Assembly (NCBI GenBank): GCA_002394165.1
Contig: DGTA01000105.1
Location: forward strand, 10,253-53,961
Source of the DNA: Lachnospiraceae bacterium UBA4348
Lineage (GTDB): Bacteria > Bacillota > Clostridia > Lachnospirales > Lachnospiraceae
Length of the DNA stretch: 43,709 nt
Direction of reading: 5' to 3'
In this document: one piece after another, positions 16,361 through 23,903 of the stretch
Layout: each line of letters begins with the position of its first letter
How positions within the stretch are numbered: the stretch's first letter is position 1
The notes under the pieces: generated by a model
The model's database searches: none
Told to the model about the DNA's origin: nothing
Seen by the model: the letters and a program-made list of their open reading frames with translations, nothing else
Made by a program: the position numbers and the translations under genes

Positions 16361-18226
16361 ATGGGAGAGAAAGAAGCTATTTTCGGACAGCGCGTCCAGC
16401 TGAAAAAACATGCGAGGAAAGTGGTGAAGACACATTATGCACTGATGGTCTTCATGGTCCTTCTGCTCATGCTGTTCGGTACGGAATTCCAGTGGACGAC
16501 CATCGGTATGGGAAAATTGAGAGATACCGGGGCCGAAACACTGAAGAATCCCGGATCGATCCTGGACGAAGTGAACATCGGCATGCTTCCGTTCGGGGAA
16601 GTGATCACGGCCGCAGCCAGGGGGCAGATCAGGACGGAGGAAGAGAGAGCCTCTATGATCCAGCAGTGGCTGATGGAAACAGGAGACAAGAATAAAGCAT
16701 TCGCGAGAAGGAACGGTGTCCTGGCGGCGCTGATGAACGGTGTGGGTTCGGGCATGATCTTCGTGAGAGCGGCGCAGACACTGCGCAGCGTTGTCGGATC
16801 CGATGTGGCGGTCAGCGTGATCATGACCGTTCTCTCGTTTTTATGGTACCTGCTGATCTTTATGTTCTTCAGGAACCTGCTGTCCGCCGCCGCAAGGAGG
16901 CTGTTTCTGGAGGCAAGGGTCTATAAACGGGTCTATTTCCTGGACATCATGCATTTTGCGGCGGTGCACCGCTGGCTGAAAGCAGCCTGGGCCATGCTGG
17001 TGGCCACGCTGCTTGAGAGCCTCTGGTGGCTGACCATCGTGGGCGGCTTCATCAAGACTCACTCCTATTTCGCGGTTCCCTACATCATCGCCGAAAATCC
17101 GGACGTCGGAGCGCTTGAAGCGGTTAATCTGTCCCGGAAGATGATGGACGGACATAAGATGGAGCTTTTCAAGTATGAAATGTCCATGATCGGGTGGATC
17201 CTGCTCGGCTTTGCAACCTTCGGAATCAGCGAGGCCATCTGGGGAGGACCCTACCGCCTGGCCGCCTACTCCGAATTCTACGCGAAGATCCGTGAGGAGA
17301 TGCTGGAGAAGGAGCCGGAAACGGCAAAAATATTCAACGATCCGTACCTGTTTGAGAAAGCGGATAAGATCACCCTTTATGAGACCTATTTTGAGGTGGT
17401 CGATGAGATCACGCTCATCCATGAGAGCCGGATCACCCTGACCGGTGCGCGGAAAAAAGTGGCGGACTGGTTCGGCATCTGGATCGGTTCCATTGACAGC
17501 AAGAAAGCCTACGATGAACAGGAGGGCCGCGAGTTCGCCCTCACCCACTTCAAAGAGTGTATGAACCAGGAGGCTTATCCCCAGTGGTTCAATCCGCTCT
17601 GGACAAAAAGAAAACTGGCAAAACGCAGCGACTTTACATTTATCCGGAATTATACCGTATTTACCCTGTTCCTGCTTTTCATCACCTTCTCCTTTGTGGG
17701 ATGGAGCTGGGAAGTGGCCCTGCACCTGATGCAGACGGGCGAGTTCGCGAACAGGGGGACGTTGCACGGGCCGTGGCTGCCCATCTACGGGACGGGGGGA
17801 GTCATCGTCCTGATCCTGTGCAGCCGGTTCAGGAAAAATCCGGTGCTGGAGTTCTTCACGGCGGTGGCGCTGTGCGGATGCATCGAATACTTTTCCGGCT
17901 GGTACCTGGAGACGAAGTTCCACACAAGATGGTGGTCCTACGACGGCTACTTCCTTAACCTGCACGGCCGGATCTGTGCGGAAGGACTGCTGGTGTTCGG
18001 CGTGGGCTGCTGTGTGGTCGTCTACCTGCTGGCCCCAATCTTCGACTATCTGCTCTCCATGCTGAAGAAGGAGATCATGCTGGGGATCTGCGCCGTGCTG
18101 GCGGTGCTGTTCCTCGGCGACCAGATCTACTCGAGCCGACACCCCAATATGGCAAAAGGCGCGGTTGAAACAGCCCCGGAGGAGACGCAGGTGATACAGG
18201 AAACAGAAATCCAGGCGGCGGGATGA
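16361..18226 (+). CDS. DUF975 / PF06541 fused multi-pass membrane protein
   Basis: A 621-residue membrane protein made of two recognisable halves. Residues ~20-310 look like a DUF975 integral membrane domain: the segment YIIAENPDVGALEAVNLSRK, then MDGHKMELFKYEMSMIGW and GGPYRLAAYSEFYA matches that family. Residues ~440-595 match the putative ABC-transporter permease family PF06541 (FVGWSWEVAL, GTLHGPWLPIYGTGG, CIEYFSGWYLE, HGRICAEG). The start at 16361 is preferred over 16292 because AGGGGA precedes it and the longer form overlaps the upstream gene. The C-terminus is a polar tail. The molecular function of both families is unknown; a membrane scaffold or partner of the FHA/ABC-2 protein encoded next is possible. 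Confidence 0.82.
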   Translation: MGEKEAIFGQRVQLKKHARKVVKTHYALMVFMVLLLMLFGTEFQWTTIGMGKLRDTGAETLKNPGSILDEVNIGMLPFGEVITAAARGQIRTEEERASMIQQWLMETGDKNKAFARRNGVLAALMNGVGSGMIFVRAAQTLRSVVGSDVAVSVIMTVLSFLWYLLIFMFFRNLLSAAARRLFLEARVYKRVYFLDIMHFAAVHRWLKAAWAMLVATLLESLWWLTIVGGFIKTHSYFAVPYIIAENPDVGALEAVNLSRKMMDGHKMELFKYEMSMIGWILLGFATFGISEAIWGGPYRLAAYSEFYAKIREEMLEKEPETAKIFNDPYLFEKADKITLYETYFEVVDEITLIHESRITLTGARKKVADWFGIWIGSIDSKKAYDEQEGREFALTHFKECMNQEAYPQWFNPLWTKRKLAKRSDFTFIRNYTVFTLFLLFITFSFVGWSWEVALHLMQTGEFANRGTLHGPWLPIYGTGGVIVLILCSRFRKNPVLEFFTAVALCGCIEYFSGWYLETKFHTRWWSYDGYFLNLHGRICAEGLLVFGVGCCVVVYLLAPIFDYLLSMLKKEIMLGICAVLAVLFLGDQIYSSRHPNMAKGAVETAPEETQVIQETEIQAAG

Positions 18227-18272
18227 TCTCATCCCGGCACCATAAAAGCAACAGACAGGCAAAGAGGAAACA

Positions 18273-20744
18273 ATGAGCAGGGAACAGACAAAAACATCGG
18301 CTGCCGGCCTGATCTTCTTTGAGGGGCAGGAAAAACCGAGGCAGTATGTGATCTTCCATCGCGCGCTGGTCCGCGGACAATGCCCGATGGAGGTCTTCAC
18401 CACATCCAGCCTGCAGCTGGAATATTCGTTCCTGGACAAGGAACAGTGTGAGATCTGGCAGGAAAACGGAAAATGGTTCTTCCGCAATCTCTCGGACGAA
18501 GTCTTCACGTTTGTGGGCGGCAAGAATGTTGCCAAGGGAAAAAAGGCCGCGCTCACGGACGGATGCGTGATCCGTATGGCCAACGAGCGGATGCTGACAG
18601 CCGTTTTCTTCGAGAACTATGTCAGCGGCAGAGACTGGCGCATCCTGAACATGGACGACGGCCGCCACACCGTGAAGATCGAAAAGCAGGAGGAAGGCGG
18701 CAGCAGTGCCGCGCTCACGTTTACCTTCGAGAACGGCCACTGGAACATGGAGGAGTTCCTCGCGGAGGATGTCTGGCACAACAATGAGCCTGTCAGCGAC
18801 AAGGTGAAGATCCGGATCGACGATATCATCCGGATCGGCGATACGCGCTTTGTCTTCGAGGGATCCGGCCTGGTATACGGGTATCCTGTCCAGGACAGCT
18901 CGCTCTCCATCAACATTGACGAACGCTCGGTCCACAAGGCCATGAAGAAGGTGACGCTCTTAAAGGACATCAATCTGTCCATCGAGCCGGGCAACATGGT
19001 GCTGATCCTTGGCGGCTCCGGCGCCGGCAAGAGTACCTTTGTAAATGCCGTCACCGGCTATGAGAAAGCCGATGCGACGATCCGCGAAGGCTCACTGGAC
19101 TATTATAAGGACTACGACAAGGTCAAATACCGCATCGGCTTCGTGCCTCAGGAAAACCTGATGCGTGAGGAGGATACGGTGGGCAGTACCGTGAAGAACG
19201 CCGCGGATATGCGCCTTCCCGCCGATATGGGAGCGGAGGAGAAGGACAGGCGGATCAAGGCGGTCCTCGAGACCTTCGGCCTCTCCGGGCGCGAGAAGGA
19301 GCTTGTCTCCAAGCTCTCCGGCGGCCAGAAGAAGAGGCTTTCGATCTGTACCGAGTTTATCGCGGAGCCGTCGCTGTTCATCCTGGATGAGCCTGACTCC
19401 GGCCTCGACGGGATCATGGCCAACGAGCTGATGGAGAACCTGCGCATGATCGCCTGCTCCGGAAAGATCGTGCTTGTGATCACCCATGCCCCGGACCGCG
19501 TGGCGCACCTGTTCGACAAGGTCATAGTGCTGGCCAAAAGTACCGAGACGAAGATCGGCCAGCTGGCCTTCTACGGCGGCATCCAGGAAGCGCGCGACTT
19601 CTTCGGCGTGGATACCATGGAGAACGTGGTCAAATGCATCAATGCGAAGAACGAGGGCGGTGAGGGAAGAGCCGACGAGTTTATAGAAAAATACAGAGAG
19701 TATGCTGCGCAGCGTGAAAGGTTTTCGCAGGCTGCGTTTGATGACGCGGACAGTCCTGAAGAGACGGAGAGCGTGCTTGCGAAGACCACGATCGCCGATA
19801 CAGGCGGGAAGGCCCGGTACAAGAGCCGCCCGGGGCAGATCCCGGTATACCTTGGCAAGCAGTTTCGCCTGATGATCAACGAGAAGAACTGGAAAGTCTT
19901 TCCGATGGCAGCCATCATTGCGTTCCTCGTGGTCTATGTGCTGGGAGAGGCAATGTTCCGGAACATGGAATTTACCAAGTACGGATCGCTGGCGGTCGTG
20001 TGCGTCTGCATCTGGAACGGGATGTTCAACTCCATCCAGGCTGTCTGCAAGGAGCGCAGCATCATCAAGCGCGAGCACAGGGCCGGCCTCCATATTACTT
20101 CATATATGGCCTCGCACATCATCTATCAGGCGATCGTGTGCCTGATCCAGGTGTTCATCACGCTGGTGATCTTTAAGCTGTTTGGCATGTACTTCCCCAA
20201 AGGCGGGCTCCTGACCGGATCCTTTGTCCTTGACCTGACGATCGCCATGTTCCTGATCACCTTCGCGGCGGATATGCTGGCCCTGATGGTCTCATGCATC
20301 GCGCACACGACCACGACGGCCATGACCATTATGCCGTTCCTTCTGGTCGTTCAGCTGGTGTTTGCCGGCGGGGTATTTCCGCTGCAGAAGCCGGGATCGA
20401 AGTTCATCTCTCAGTTTACGATCAGCAACTGGGGCATTAACGCCGTCAATATCGCTGCCGACTATAACAGCCAGCGCTCCATCATCCTGACACAGGCGGT
20501 GGAGACGCTGAACACGGGGGAGCGCGGTGACGATGACCTGATGGACCGCGTCCAGGATGTGCTGGCACTCGAGGAGGTCCAGGACAAGCTGGAGATGTAC
20601 ACCGCATCCAAGCTTCAGGAGCCGAAGTTCGCCTATACCAAAGCGAATTTCTTAAAGTCTCTGGGAATGCTGCTGCTGTTTGCGCTGCTCTATATAATGG
20701 TCGGGATCGGCTTCCTGGAATTCATCGACAAGGACAAGCGTTAG
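18273..20744 (+). CDS. FHA-like / ABC-2 (ABCG-type) transporter fusion protein
   Basis: An 823-residue protein. Residues ~1-200 contain two FHA-like beta-sandwich segments (around 20-115 and 118-200), but the usual phosphothreonine-reading G-R-S-x-x-H pattern is not clear. An ATPase follows with Walker A GGSGAGKST (247-255), signature LSGGQKKRLSICTEF, Walker B LFILDEPDSGLDG and H-loop VITHAP. The C-terminal ~300 residues are an ABC-2 permease with about six helices, ending in a helix before FIDKDKR. The ATPase-before-permease order is that of ABCG half-transporters. FHA domains at the N-terminus imply control by phosphorylation, fitting the kinase and phosphatase genes of this region. The substrate is unknown; peptide, lipid or envelope polymer are possibilities. 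Confidence 0.88.
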   Translation: MSREQTKTSAAGLIFFEGQEKPRQYVIFHRALVRGQCPMEVFTTSSLQLEYSFLDKEQCEIWQENGKWFFRNLSDEVFTFVGGKNVAKGKKAALTDGCVIRMANERMLTAVFFENYVSGRDWRILNMDDGRHTVKIEKQEEGGSSAALTFTFENGHWNMEEFLAEDVWHNNEPVSDKVKIRIDDIIRIGDTRFVFEGSGLVYGYPVQDSSLSINIDERSVHKAMKKVTLLKDINLSIEPGNMVLILGGSGAGKSTFVNAVTGYEKADATIREGSLDYYKDYDKVKYRIGFVPQENLMREEDTVGSTVKNAADMRLPADMGAEEKDRRIKAVLETFGLSGREKELVSKLSGGQKKRLSICTEFIAEPSLFILDEPDSGLDGIMANELMENLRMIACSGKIVLVITHAPDRVAHLFDKVIVLAKSTETKIGQLAFYGGIQEARDFFGVDTMENVVKCINAKNEGGEGRADEFIEKYREYAAQRERFSQAAFDDADSPEETESVLAKTTIADTGGKARYKSRPGQIPVYLGKQFRLMINEKNWKVFPMAAIIAFLVVYVLGEAMFRNMEFTKYGSLAVVCVCIWNGMFNSIQAVCKERSIIKREHRAGLHITSYMASHIIYQAIVCLIQVFITLVIFKLFGMYFPKGGLLTGSFVLDLTIAMFLITFAADMLALMVSCIAHTTTTAMTIMPFLLVVQLVFAGGVFPLQKPGSKFISQFTISNWGINAVNIAADYNSQRSIILTQAVETLNTGERGDDDLMDRVQDVLALEEVQDKLEMYTASKLQEPKFAYTKANFLKSLGMLLLFALLYIMVGIGFLEFIDKDKR

Positions 20745-20756
20745 GAGGTGCAGCGC

Positions 20757-21236
20757 ATGAGAAAGAACAGAGGTGCTGTCCGTCTCCTGGCGGCGGCAGC
20801 AGCGGCTTTCTGCCTGTTTTCCCTTCCCGGCACGCTGCGCGTGCGCGCGGAAGCGGTGGAAAGCGAAACCGAGATGCCTGCGGAGGATGCGGGGGCCGCA
20901 TCCGGACCGCTTCTTTCGCCGGAGATGATCGGCGAACTCAAAAACCTGATCGACGGGCTGAAGGTGGAAGACATCTATGAGATCGCCAGCACGGCCTGGG
21001 GAGTCGGGAACAGCGAAGAATTCAAGAGGCTGATCGAATATCCCGAGATGCAGGCGCTTGTAAAGTCCGCGCTCAAAAAGGGAATTGAGGTGGCTTCCGA
21101 CGATCCTCAGATGGCGAAGGAGATCCTGGTAACGCTCGGGGTTGAGGAGAGCTACGTGGACCTGCTCGAAGAACTGGTCAGGACAGCAGGCAGCCTGGAC
21201 ATGGATATGGTAGGCGCGCTGCTGGGTTCATTATGA
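20757..21236 (+). CDS. Small exported helical protein of unknown function
   Basis: A 159-residue protein with a clear Sec signal peptide: KNRGAVRLLAAAAAAFCLFS, then a likely cleavage site at VRAEA. The mature part is acidic near the N-terminus (ESETEMPAEDAG) and then mostly amphipathic helix, with no cysteines and no recognised domain. ATG at 20757 is used because AGGAGG lies 8 nt before it; an in-frame GTG at 20748 falls within that site. It starts 12 nt after the FHA/ABC-2 gene, so it is likely an extracytoplasmic partner of that transporter or of the exporter complex. I do not recognise a family. Confidence 0.78.
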   Translation: MRKNRGAVRLLAAAAAAFCLFSLPGTLRVRAEAVESETEMPAEDAGAASGPLLSPEMIGELKNLIDGLKVEDIYEIASTAWGVGNSEEFKRLIEYPEMQALVKSALKKGIEVASDDPQMAKEILVTLGVEESYVDLLEELVRTAGSLDMDMVGALLGSL

Positions 21237-21270
21237 CCGGCCCCCTGATCGGTGGAGAAAAGAGGAGCAT

Positions 21271-21678
21271 ATGAAAGAACTGACCATTGATGCAAAGACA
21301 GAGAACCTGAGCCGGGTCCTCGAATTTGTGGATGAAGAACTGGAGAAGAGCGGGTGCTCCATGAGATCCATGATGCAGATGGATATCGCGGTGGAGGAGA
21401 TATTTGTCAACATTGCCAACTATGCCTACACGCCGGAGTCGGGCAAGGCCGTGATCCGGGTGGATACCGCGAATGATCCCAACCGGGTGACCGTGATCTT
21501 CAAGGATACGGGAACCCCCTACGACCCGCTGGCGAAGGAGGATCCGGACATCACGCTCTCGTCCGAGGAGCGGAAGATCGGAGGCCTTGGGATCTACATG
21601 GCCAAGAAGAGTGTGGACGATATCAAATATGAGTATAAAAACGGAGAAAACATACTCTCGATCCGCAAGAATCTGTGA
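21271..21678 (+). CDS. RsbW/SpoIIAB-like serine kinase (GHKL ATPase)
   Basis: A 135-residue single-domain GHKL ATPase. The N box is EEIFVNIANYAY, the G1 box FKDTGTPYDP and the G2 box GGLGIYMAKK, all intact. Proteins of this size and layout phosphorylate a STAS antagonist and bind a sigma factor or other target in partner-switching systems. The STAS protein is encoded next, 53 nt downstream. Its client is unclear: RsbW-type kinases usually hold sigma-B/F-type factors, whereas the only sigma factor in the operon is ECF-type, so it may instead control the FHA/ABC-2 protein or another target. The ATG is preceded by GAGGAG. Confidence 0.9.
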   Translation: MKELTIDAKTENLSRVLEFVDEELEKSGCSMRSMMQMDIAVEEIFVNIANYAYTPESGKAVIRVDTANDPNRVTVIFKDTGTPYDPLAKEDPDITLSSEERKIGGLGIYMAKKSVDDIKYEYKNGENILSIRKNL

Positions 21679-21731
21679 TAGAATAGGTGACAGTAGATGG
21701 ATCTGTCCCGGCTCGAAAGGAGAAATGACCG

Positions 21732-22031
21732 ATGCTTAATATGAAGAAAGATCTCAACGGCAGCGACCTGCTCATCGCTCTGGAGGGAAGACTGGATACC
21801 ACAACGGCTCCGATGCTGGAGAGCGAAATGAAATCTTCTCTGGACGGCGTGACCGGCCTTGTGTTTGACATGACGCAGCTGCAGTATATCTCCAGCGCGG
21901 GCCTGAGAGTACTGCTTTCCGCGCAGAAGACGATGAACCGCCAGGGAACCATGGTCGTAAAGAACGCTTCCCAGGACATCAAAGAGGTGTTTGACGTCAC
22001 CGGATTTTCGGATATCCTGACGATCGAATAA
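21732..22031 (+). CDS. STAS-domain anti-anti-sigma factor (RsbV/SpoIIAA-like)
   Basis: A 99-residue STAS protein. The motif QLQYISSAGLRVLLSA contains the serine pair where the RsbW-type kinase phosphorylates and the SpoIIE-type phosphatase removes phosphate; GRLDTTTAP and FDVTGFSDIL are further family marks. Unphosphorylated it should bind the adjacent kinase and free that kinase's client. It is the last gene before the strong terminator at 22034-22080. AAAGGAGA precedes the start; a second in-frame ATG nine bases later (21741) is possible. A phosphatase is missing from the operon, the SpoIIE-type protein at 2228-4048 being the nearest candidate. Confidence 0.92.
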   Translation: MLNMKKDLNGSDLLIALEGRLDTTTAPMLESEMKSSLDGVTGLVFDMTQLQYISSAGLRVLLSAQKTMNRQGTMVVKNASQDIKEVFDVTGFSDILTIE

Positions 22032-22033
22032 AA

Positions 22034-22080
22034 GGATGGGGCTGTCGCACTAAGTAATTAGTGCGGCGGCCCCATCTTTT
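22034..22080 (+). terminator. Strong Rho-independent terminator closing the exporter operon
   Basis: A 19-bp stem with two G-U pairs, GATGGGGCTGTCGCACTAA (22035-22053) and TTAGTGCGGCGGCCCCATC (22058-22076), has a 4-nt GTAA loop and is followed by TTTT. It begins three nt after the STAS stop codon and separates the operon from the SH3-protein gene. Confidence 0.9.
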
Positions 22081-22083
22081 GCC

Positions 22084-22111
22084 TTGAAATCTTTGAAAAT
22101 TGTGCTAAAAT
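22084..22111 (+). promoter_or_regulatory. Promoter of the exported SH3-domain protein
   Basis: TTGAAA (22084-22089), a 16-nt spacer and TAAAAT (22106-22111) form a sigma-A-type promoter directly after the terminator and 84 bp before the start codon. Confidence 0.65.
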
Positions 22112-22119
22112 GCTGATGT

Positions 22120-22160
22120 TAAAGACATATCAATCATCATCTTATCTGTATATGTCTTTA
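22120..22160 (+). promoter_or_regulatory. Perfect 11-bp inverted repeat in the SH3-protein leader
   Basis: TAAAGACATAT (22120-22130) and ATATGTCTTTA (22150-22160) are perfect inverted copies separated by 19 nt. They begin 8 nt after the -10 hexamer, so the expected transcription start lies at or in the first arm. The position fits an operator or a 5-prime leader hairpin. The ribosome site AAGGAGG follows at 22181-22187. Confidence 0.6.
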
Positions 22161-22195
22161 GTTTAGGAATGTAATTAATAAAGGAGGACGTAAAA

Positions 22196-23440
22196 ATGAC
22201 TAGAAAAACCGGCTTTGCCATTCTGGCAGCTTCTGTACTCTGCCTGGCTGCTCCCGTTTATGCAGAAACATTTACGACAGCGGACGGCGTGCTTTCCATC
22301 GAACTTCCGGATGATAGCTGGAAGGAAATACAGGATCCCGTGAAGTGGGTCGCGCTCAGTGACGGTGCCAACGTGATCACCATTGATCATTTTGCCAACG
22401 GTGAAACGCTTCCGGCCATGACCATCGCGGATGATCATTATGTAAACGTATATCAGGCTGTCGCTTCCACTCAGAATGAGGTATTCATCATCACCGGCTG
22501 TGTGGTGGATGCTGCCAAGATTACGGATGTCTGCAACGCGATCGTTTCCACGAAGGTTCTGCAGTATGATACGAAGCTCGCTGTCAAAAAAGATAGCAAC
22601 GTCAGTGCCAGCGAATTTTCCGTTGTTGCTCTGGACCAGACCATGTACGCTCTGGCCGGTGTCAATGTGAGGGCAGGCTGCTCCACCGACGACCAGATCC
22701 TCGGCGCGATCGAGGCAGGCGGAAGCGTTAAGGTGACCGGCAAGGTACAGAGAAACGGGGAAGACTATGGCTGGTACCAGGTTTCCTACAATTCCGGAAC
22801 GGGCTATGTGAGCGCCAGCTTCCTGACCGACAAGGCTCCGGAAACTACCTCTTCTTCCGACACGAAGCAGTTCACCGGCGAAGCCAAGACGATCTACGAG
22901 ATCGACGGCCATGCTGTGACGGTTTATAAAACAGCTGACGGATACTGGTATGACGGCGAGGGCCATCGCTACAGCCGGACAACGGATTATGAGTTCACGG
23001 CAGATAACGGTGCCGTTCTTTCCGTTAACAAGCCGCAGGCTAATAACGGCAACACTCCGCTGGCGGACGGTTTCACCGCATTCTGGCAGAACGGGAATGC
23101 GACCCATCTGACACCGTACAGTGACGGTTACTATTATTCTTCCGACTGGGTCCGCTATTGGGACAACGGCGACGGATCCTATTCCGGAGCTGACGGAACG
23201 ACACTCTATGACTATGATCCCTGGTCAGGTACCCCGAGTGACGCGTATGAGTCTGATGCATCCTCATCCCAGTCAGAGGGAACAGCCCACAAGCTGCTCA
23301 GCCAGAGCACCGGGTATGCCGTGATCGTAACAGAGAACAGCGACGGTTCCGTCACCGATGAGAGCGGCAACTATTATTACTATGCCGACAACGGCACCAT
23401 GTATGATGACGCCGGCACCACTTACGATATGCTGTGGTAA
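22196..23440 (+). CDS. Exported bacterial SH3-domain protein
   Basis: A 414-residue secreted protein. A signal peptide covers residues 1-23 (FAILAASVLCLAAPVYA, then ET). Residues ~27-130 are an uncharacterised beta/alpha domain, ~150-213 a bacterial SH3 domain (MYALAGVNVRAG, YGWYQVSY, GTGYVSASFL), and the C-terminal ~190 residues are rich in Tyr, Asp, Gly and Ser in short YYYxDxxGxxxD-like repeats. No anchor motif was seen. SH3b domains usually bind peptidoglycan or peptides, so a wall-associated role is likely. It has its own promoter after the exporter operon terminator, so its link to that operon is proximity only. Confidence 0.88.
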   Translation: MTRKTGFAILAASVLCLAAPVYAETFTTADGVLSIELPDDSWKEIQDPVKWVALSDGANVITIDHFANGETLPAMTIADDHYVNVYQAVASTQNEVFIITGCVVDAAKITDVCNAIVSTKVLQYDTKLAVKKDSNVSASEFSVVALDQTMYALAGVNVRAGCSTDDQILGAIEAGGSVKVTGKVQRNGEDYGWYQVSYNSGTGYVSASFLTDKAPETTSSSDTKQFTGEAKTIYEIDGHAVTVYKTADGYWYDGEGHRYSRTTDYEFTADNGAVLSVNKPQANNGNTPLADGFTAFWQNGNATHLTPYSDGYYYSSDWVRYWDNGDGSYSGADGTTLYDYDPWSGTPSDAYESDASSSQSEGTAHKLLSQSTGYAVIVTENSDGSVTDESGNYYYYADNGTMYDDAGTTYDMLW

Positions 23441-23460
23441 AAATTAAAGAAGATGAAAAG

Positions 23461-23497
23461 CGTGACAGGGGACGGTCGAGAACCGGCCCCTGTCACG
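23461..23497. repeat. Extended copy of the GTCCCCTG palindrome, terminator-like
   Basis: CGTGACAGGGGACGGT (23461-23476) pairs with ACCGGCCCCTGTCACG (23482-23497) with one mismatch and a 5-nt loop. It lies 20 bp after the SH3-protein stop. No long T run follows, but the hairpin is strong enough to halt or stabilise transcripts. It is the longest member of the 23-nt palindrome family. Confidence 0.75.
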
Positions 23498-23589
23498 TCT
23501 CTATGCCTCAATTACGGTTATAAAGAATGGAAACCGACGCTGCGTTTGCCATTTTGGAAGGTTCTCAGACCATATCACGGGAAGAAATC

Positions 23590-23794
23590 GGACGCAAATA
23601 CATAGGATTTCTTTTGCATCTGCCTTTTTGAAGGATGTAAGAGGCCAGAATGATGTTGTAAACGGCCGGAATGACAAAAACAGGCAGACGCAAACCATCG
23701 AATTTTAAAATGCATCTGCTGTATGGCTGAGGTGGTCACCTGGAAGGTTGCCAAAAAGGCGGACGCAATCCTTCAGAGCTTCGGATGCGTCTGC
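23590..23794. repeat. Three imperfect hairpins with GCAGACGCA / TGCATCTGC-type arms
   Basis: Related arm pairs occur three times: GGACGCAAA (23590-23598) with TTTGCATCTGCC (23613-23624), GCAGACGCA (23684-23692) with TGCATCTGC (23711-23719), and GCGGACGCA (23759-23767) with TGCGTCTGC (23786-23794). The last is followed by TTTT. Motifs such as TTTGGAAGG and TTTTGAAGG also recur beside them. The pattern suggests repeated insertion or duplication of one palindromic unit. Confidence 0.6.
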
Positions 23795-23798
23795 TTTT

Positions 23799-23858
23799 AG
23801 AGCGTGACAGGGCAGAGCGTGACAGAGCAGAGCGTGACAGAGCAGAGCGTGACAGAGG
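23799..23858 (+). repeat. 15-bp tandem repeat, nearly four copies
   Basis: The unit AGAGCGTGACAGAGC starts at 23799, 23814, 23829 and 23844. The first copy has one change (GGGC) and the fourth diverges at its last base and runs into the 23-nt palindrome at 23850. The unit shares TGACAGAG with that palindrome, so the array probably grew by slippage from its left arm. Confidence 0.85.
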
Positions 23859-23872
23859 ACTGTCCCCTGTCA
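23850..23872. repeat. 23-nt palindromic repeat, copy 1
   Basis: Left half TGACAGAGGAC, one central base, right half GTCCCCTGTCA. Bases 1-5 and 19-23 (TGACA/TGTCA) pair fully; the inner arms have one mismatch. It lies downstream of the LysR gene. Confidence 0.8.
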
Positions 23873-23880
23873 TCAGCGAG

Positions 23881-23903
23881 TGACAGAGGTCCGTCCCCTG
23901 TCA
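23881..23903. repeat. 23-nt palindromic repeat, copy 2, supplying the LysR stop codon
   Basis: Left half TGACAGAGGTC and right half GTCCCCTGTCA around one base. The last three bases, read on the minus strand, are the TGA stop codon of the LysR gene, so the palindrome abuts the coding sequence exactly. It may act as the transcript terminator of the asnB-pyrG-lysR unit. Confidence 0.8.

Larger units (their letters stand above)
23441..23900. other. Noncoding repeat-rich region between SH3 protein and LysR genes
   Basis: This 460-bp stretch holds no credible gene. In order it contains a 36-nt palindrome (23461-23497), three imperfect hairpins with related arms (23590-23794), a 15-bp tandem array (23799-23858) and two 23-nt palindromes (23850-23872, 23881-23903). 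It separates two convergent genes. Short open frames here are translations of the repeats. Confidence 0.75.

Noticed and set aside
16841..18583. Minus-strand open frame of 580 codons opposite the membrane protein and FHA genes
   Set aside because: It spans two real plus-strand genes, its composition is His/Gln/Arg-rich as in antisense frames, and no domain is visible.
22084..22195. Leader of the SH3 gene considered as a riboswitch
   Set aside because: Only a simple inverted repeat is visible; none of the conserved riboswitch cores I know could be placed.
23799..23858. Tandem repeats considered as a CRISPR array
   Set aside because: Units are 15 bp and contiguous with no unique spacers, and no cas gene is nearby.
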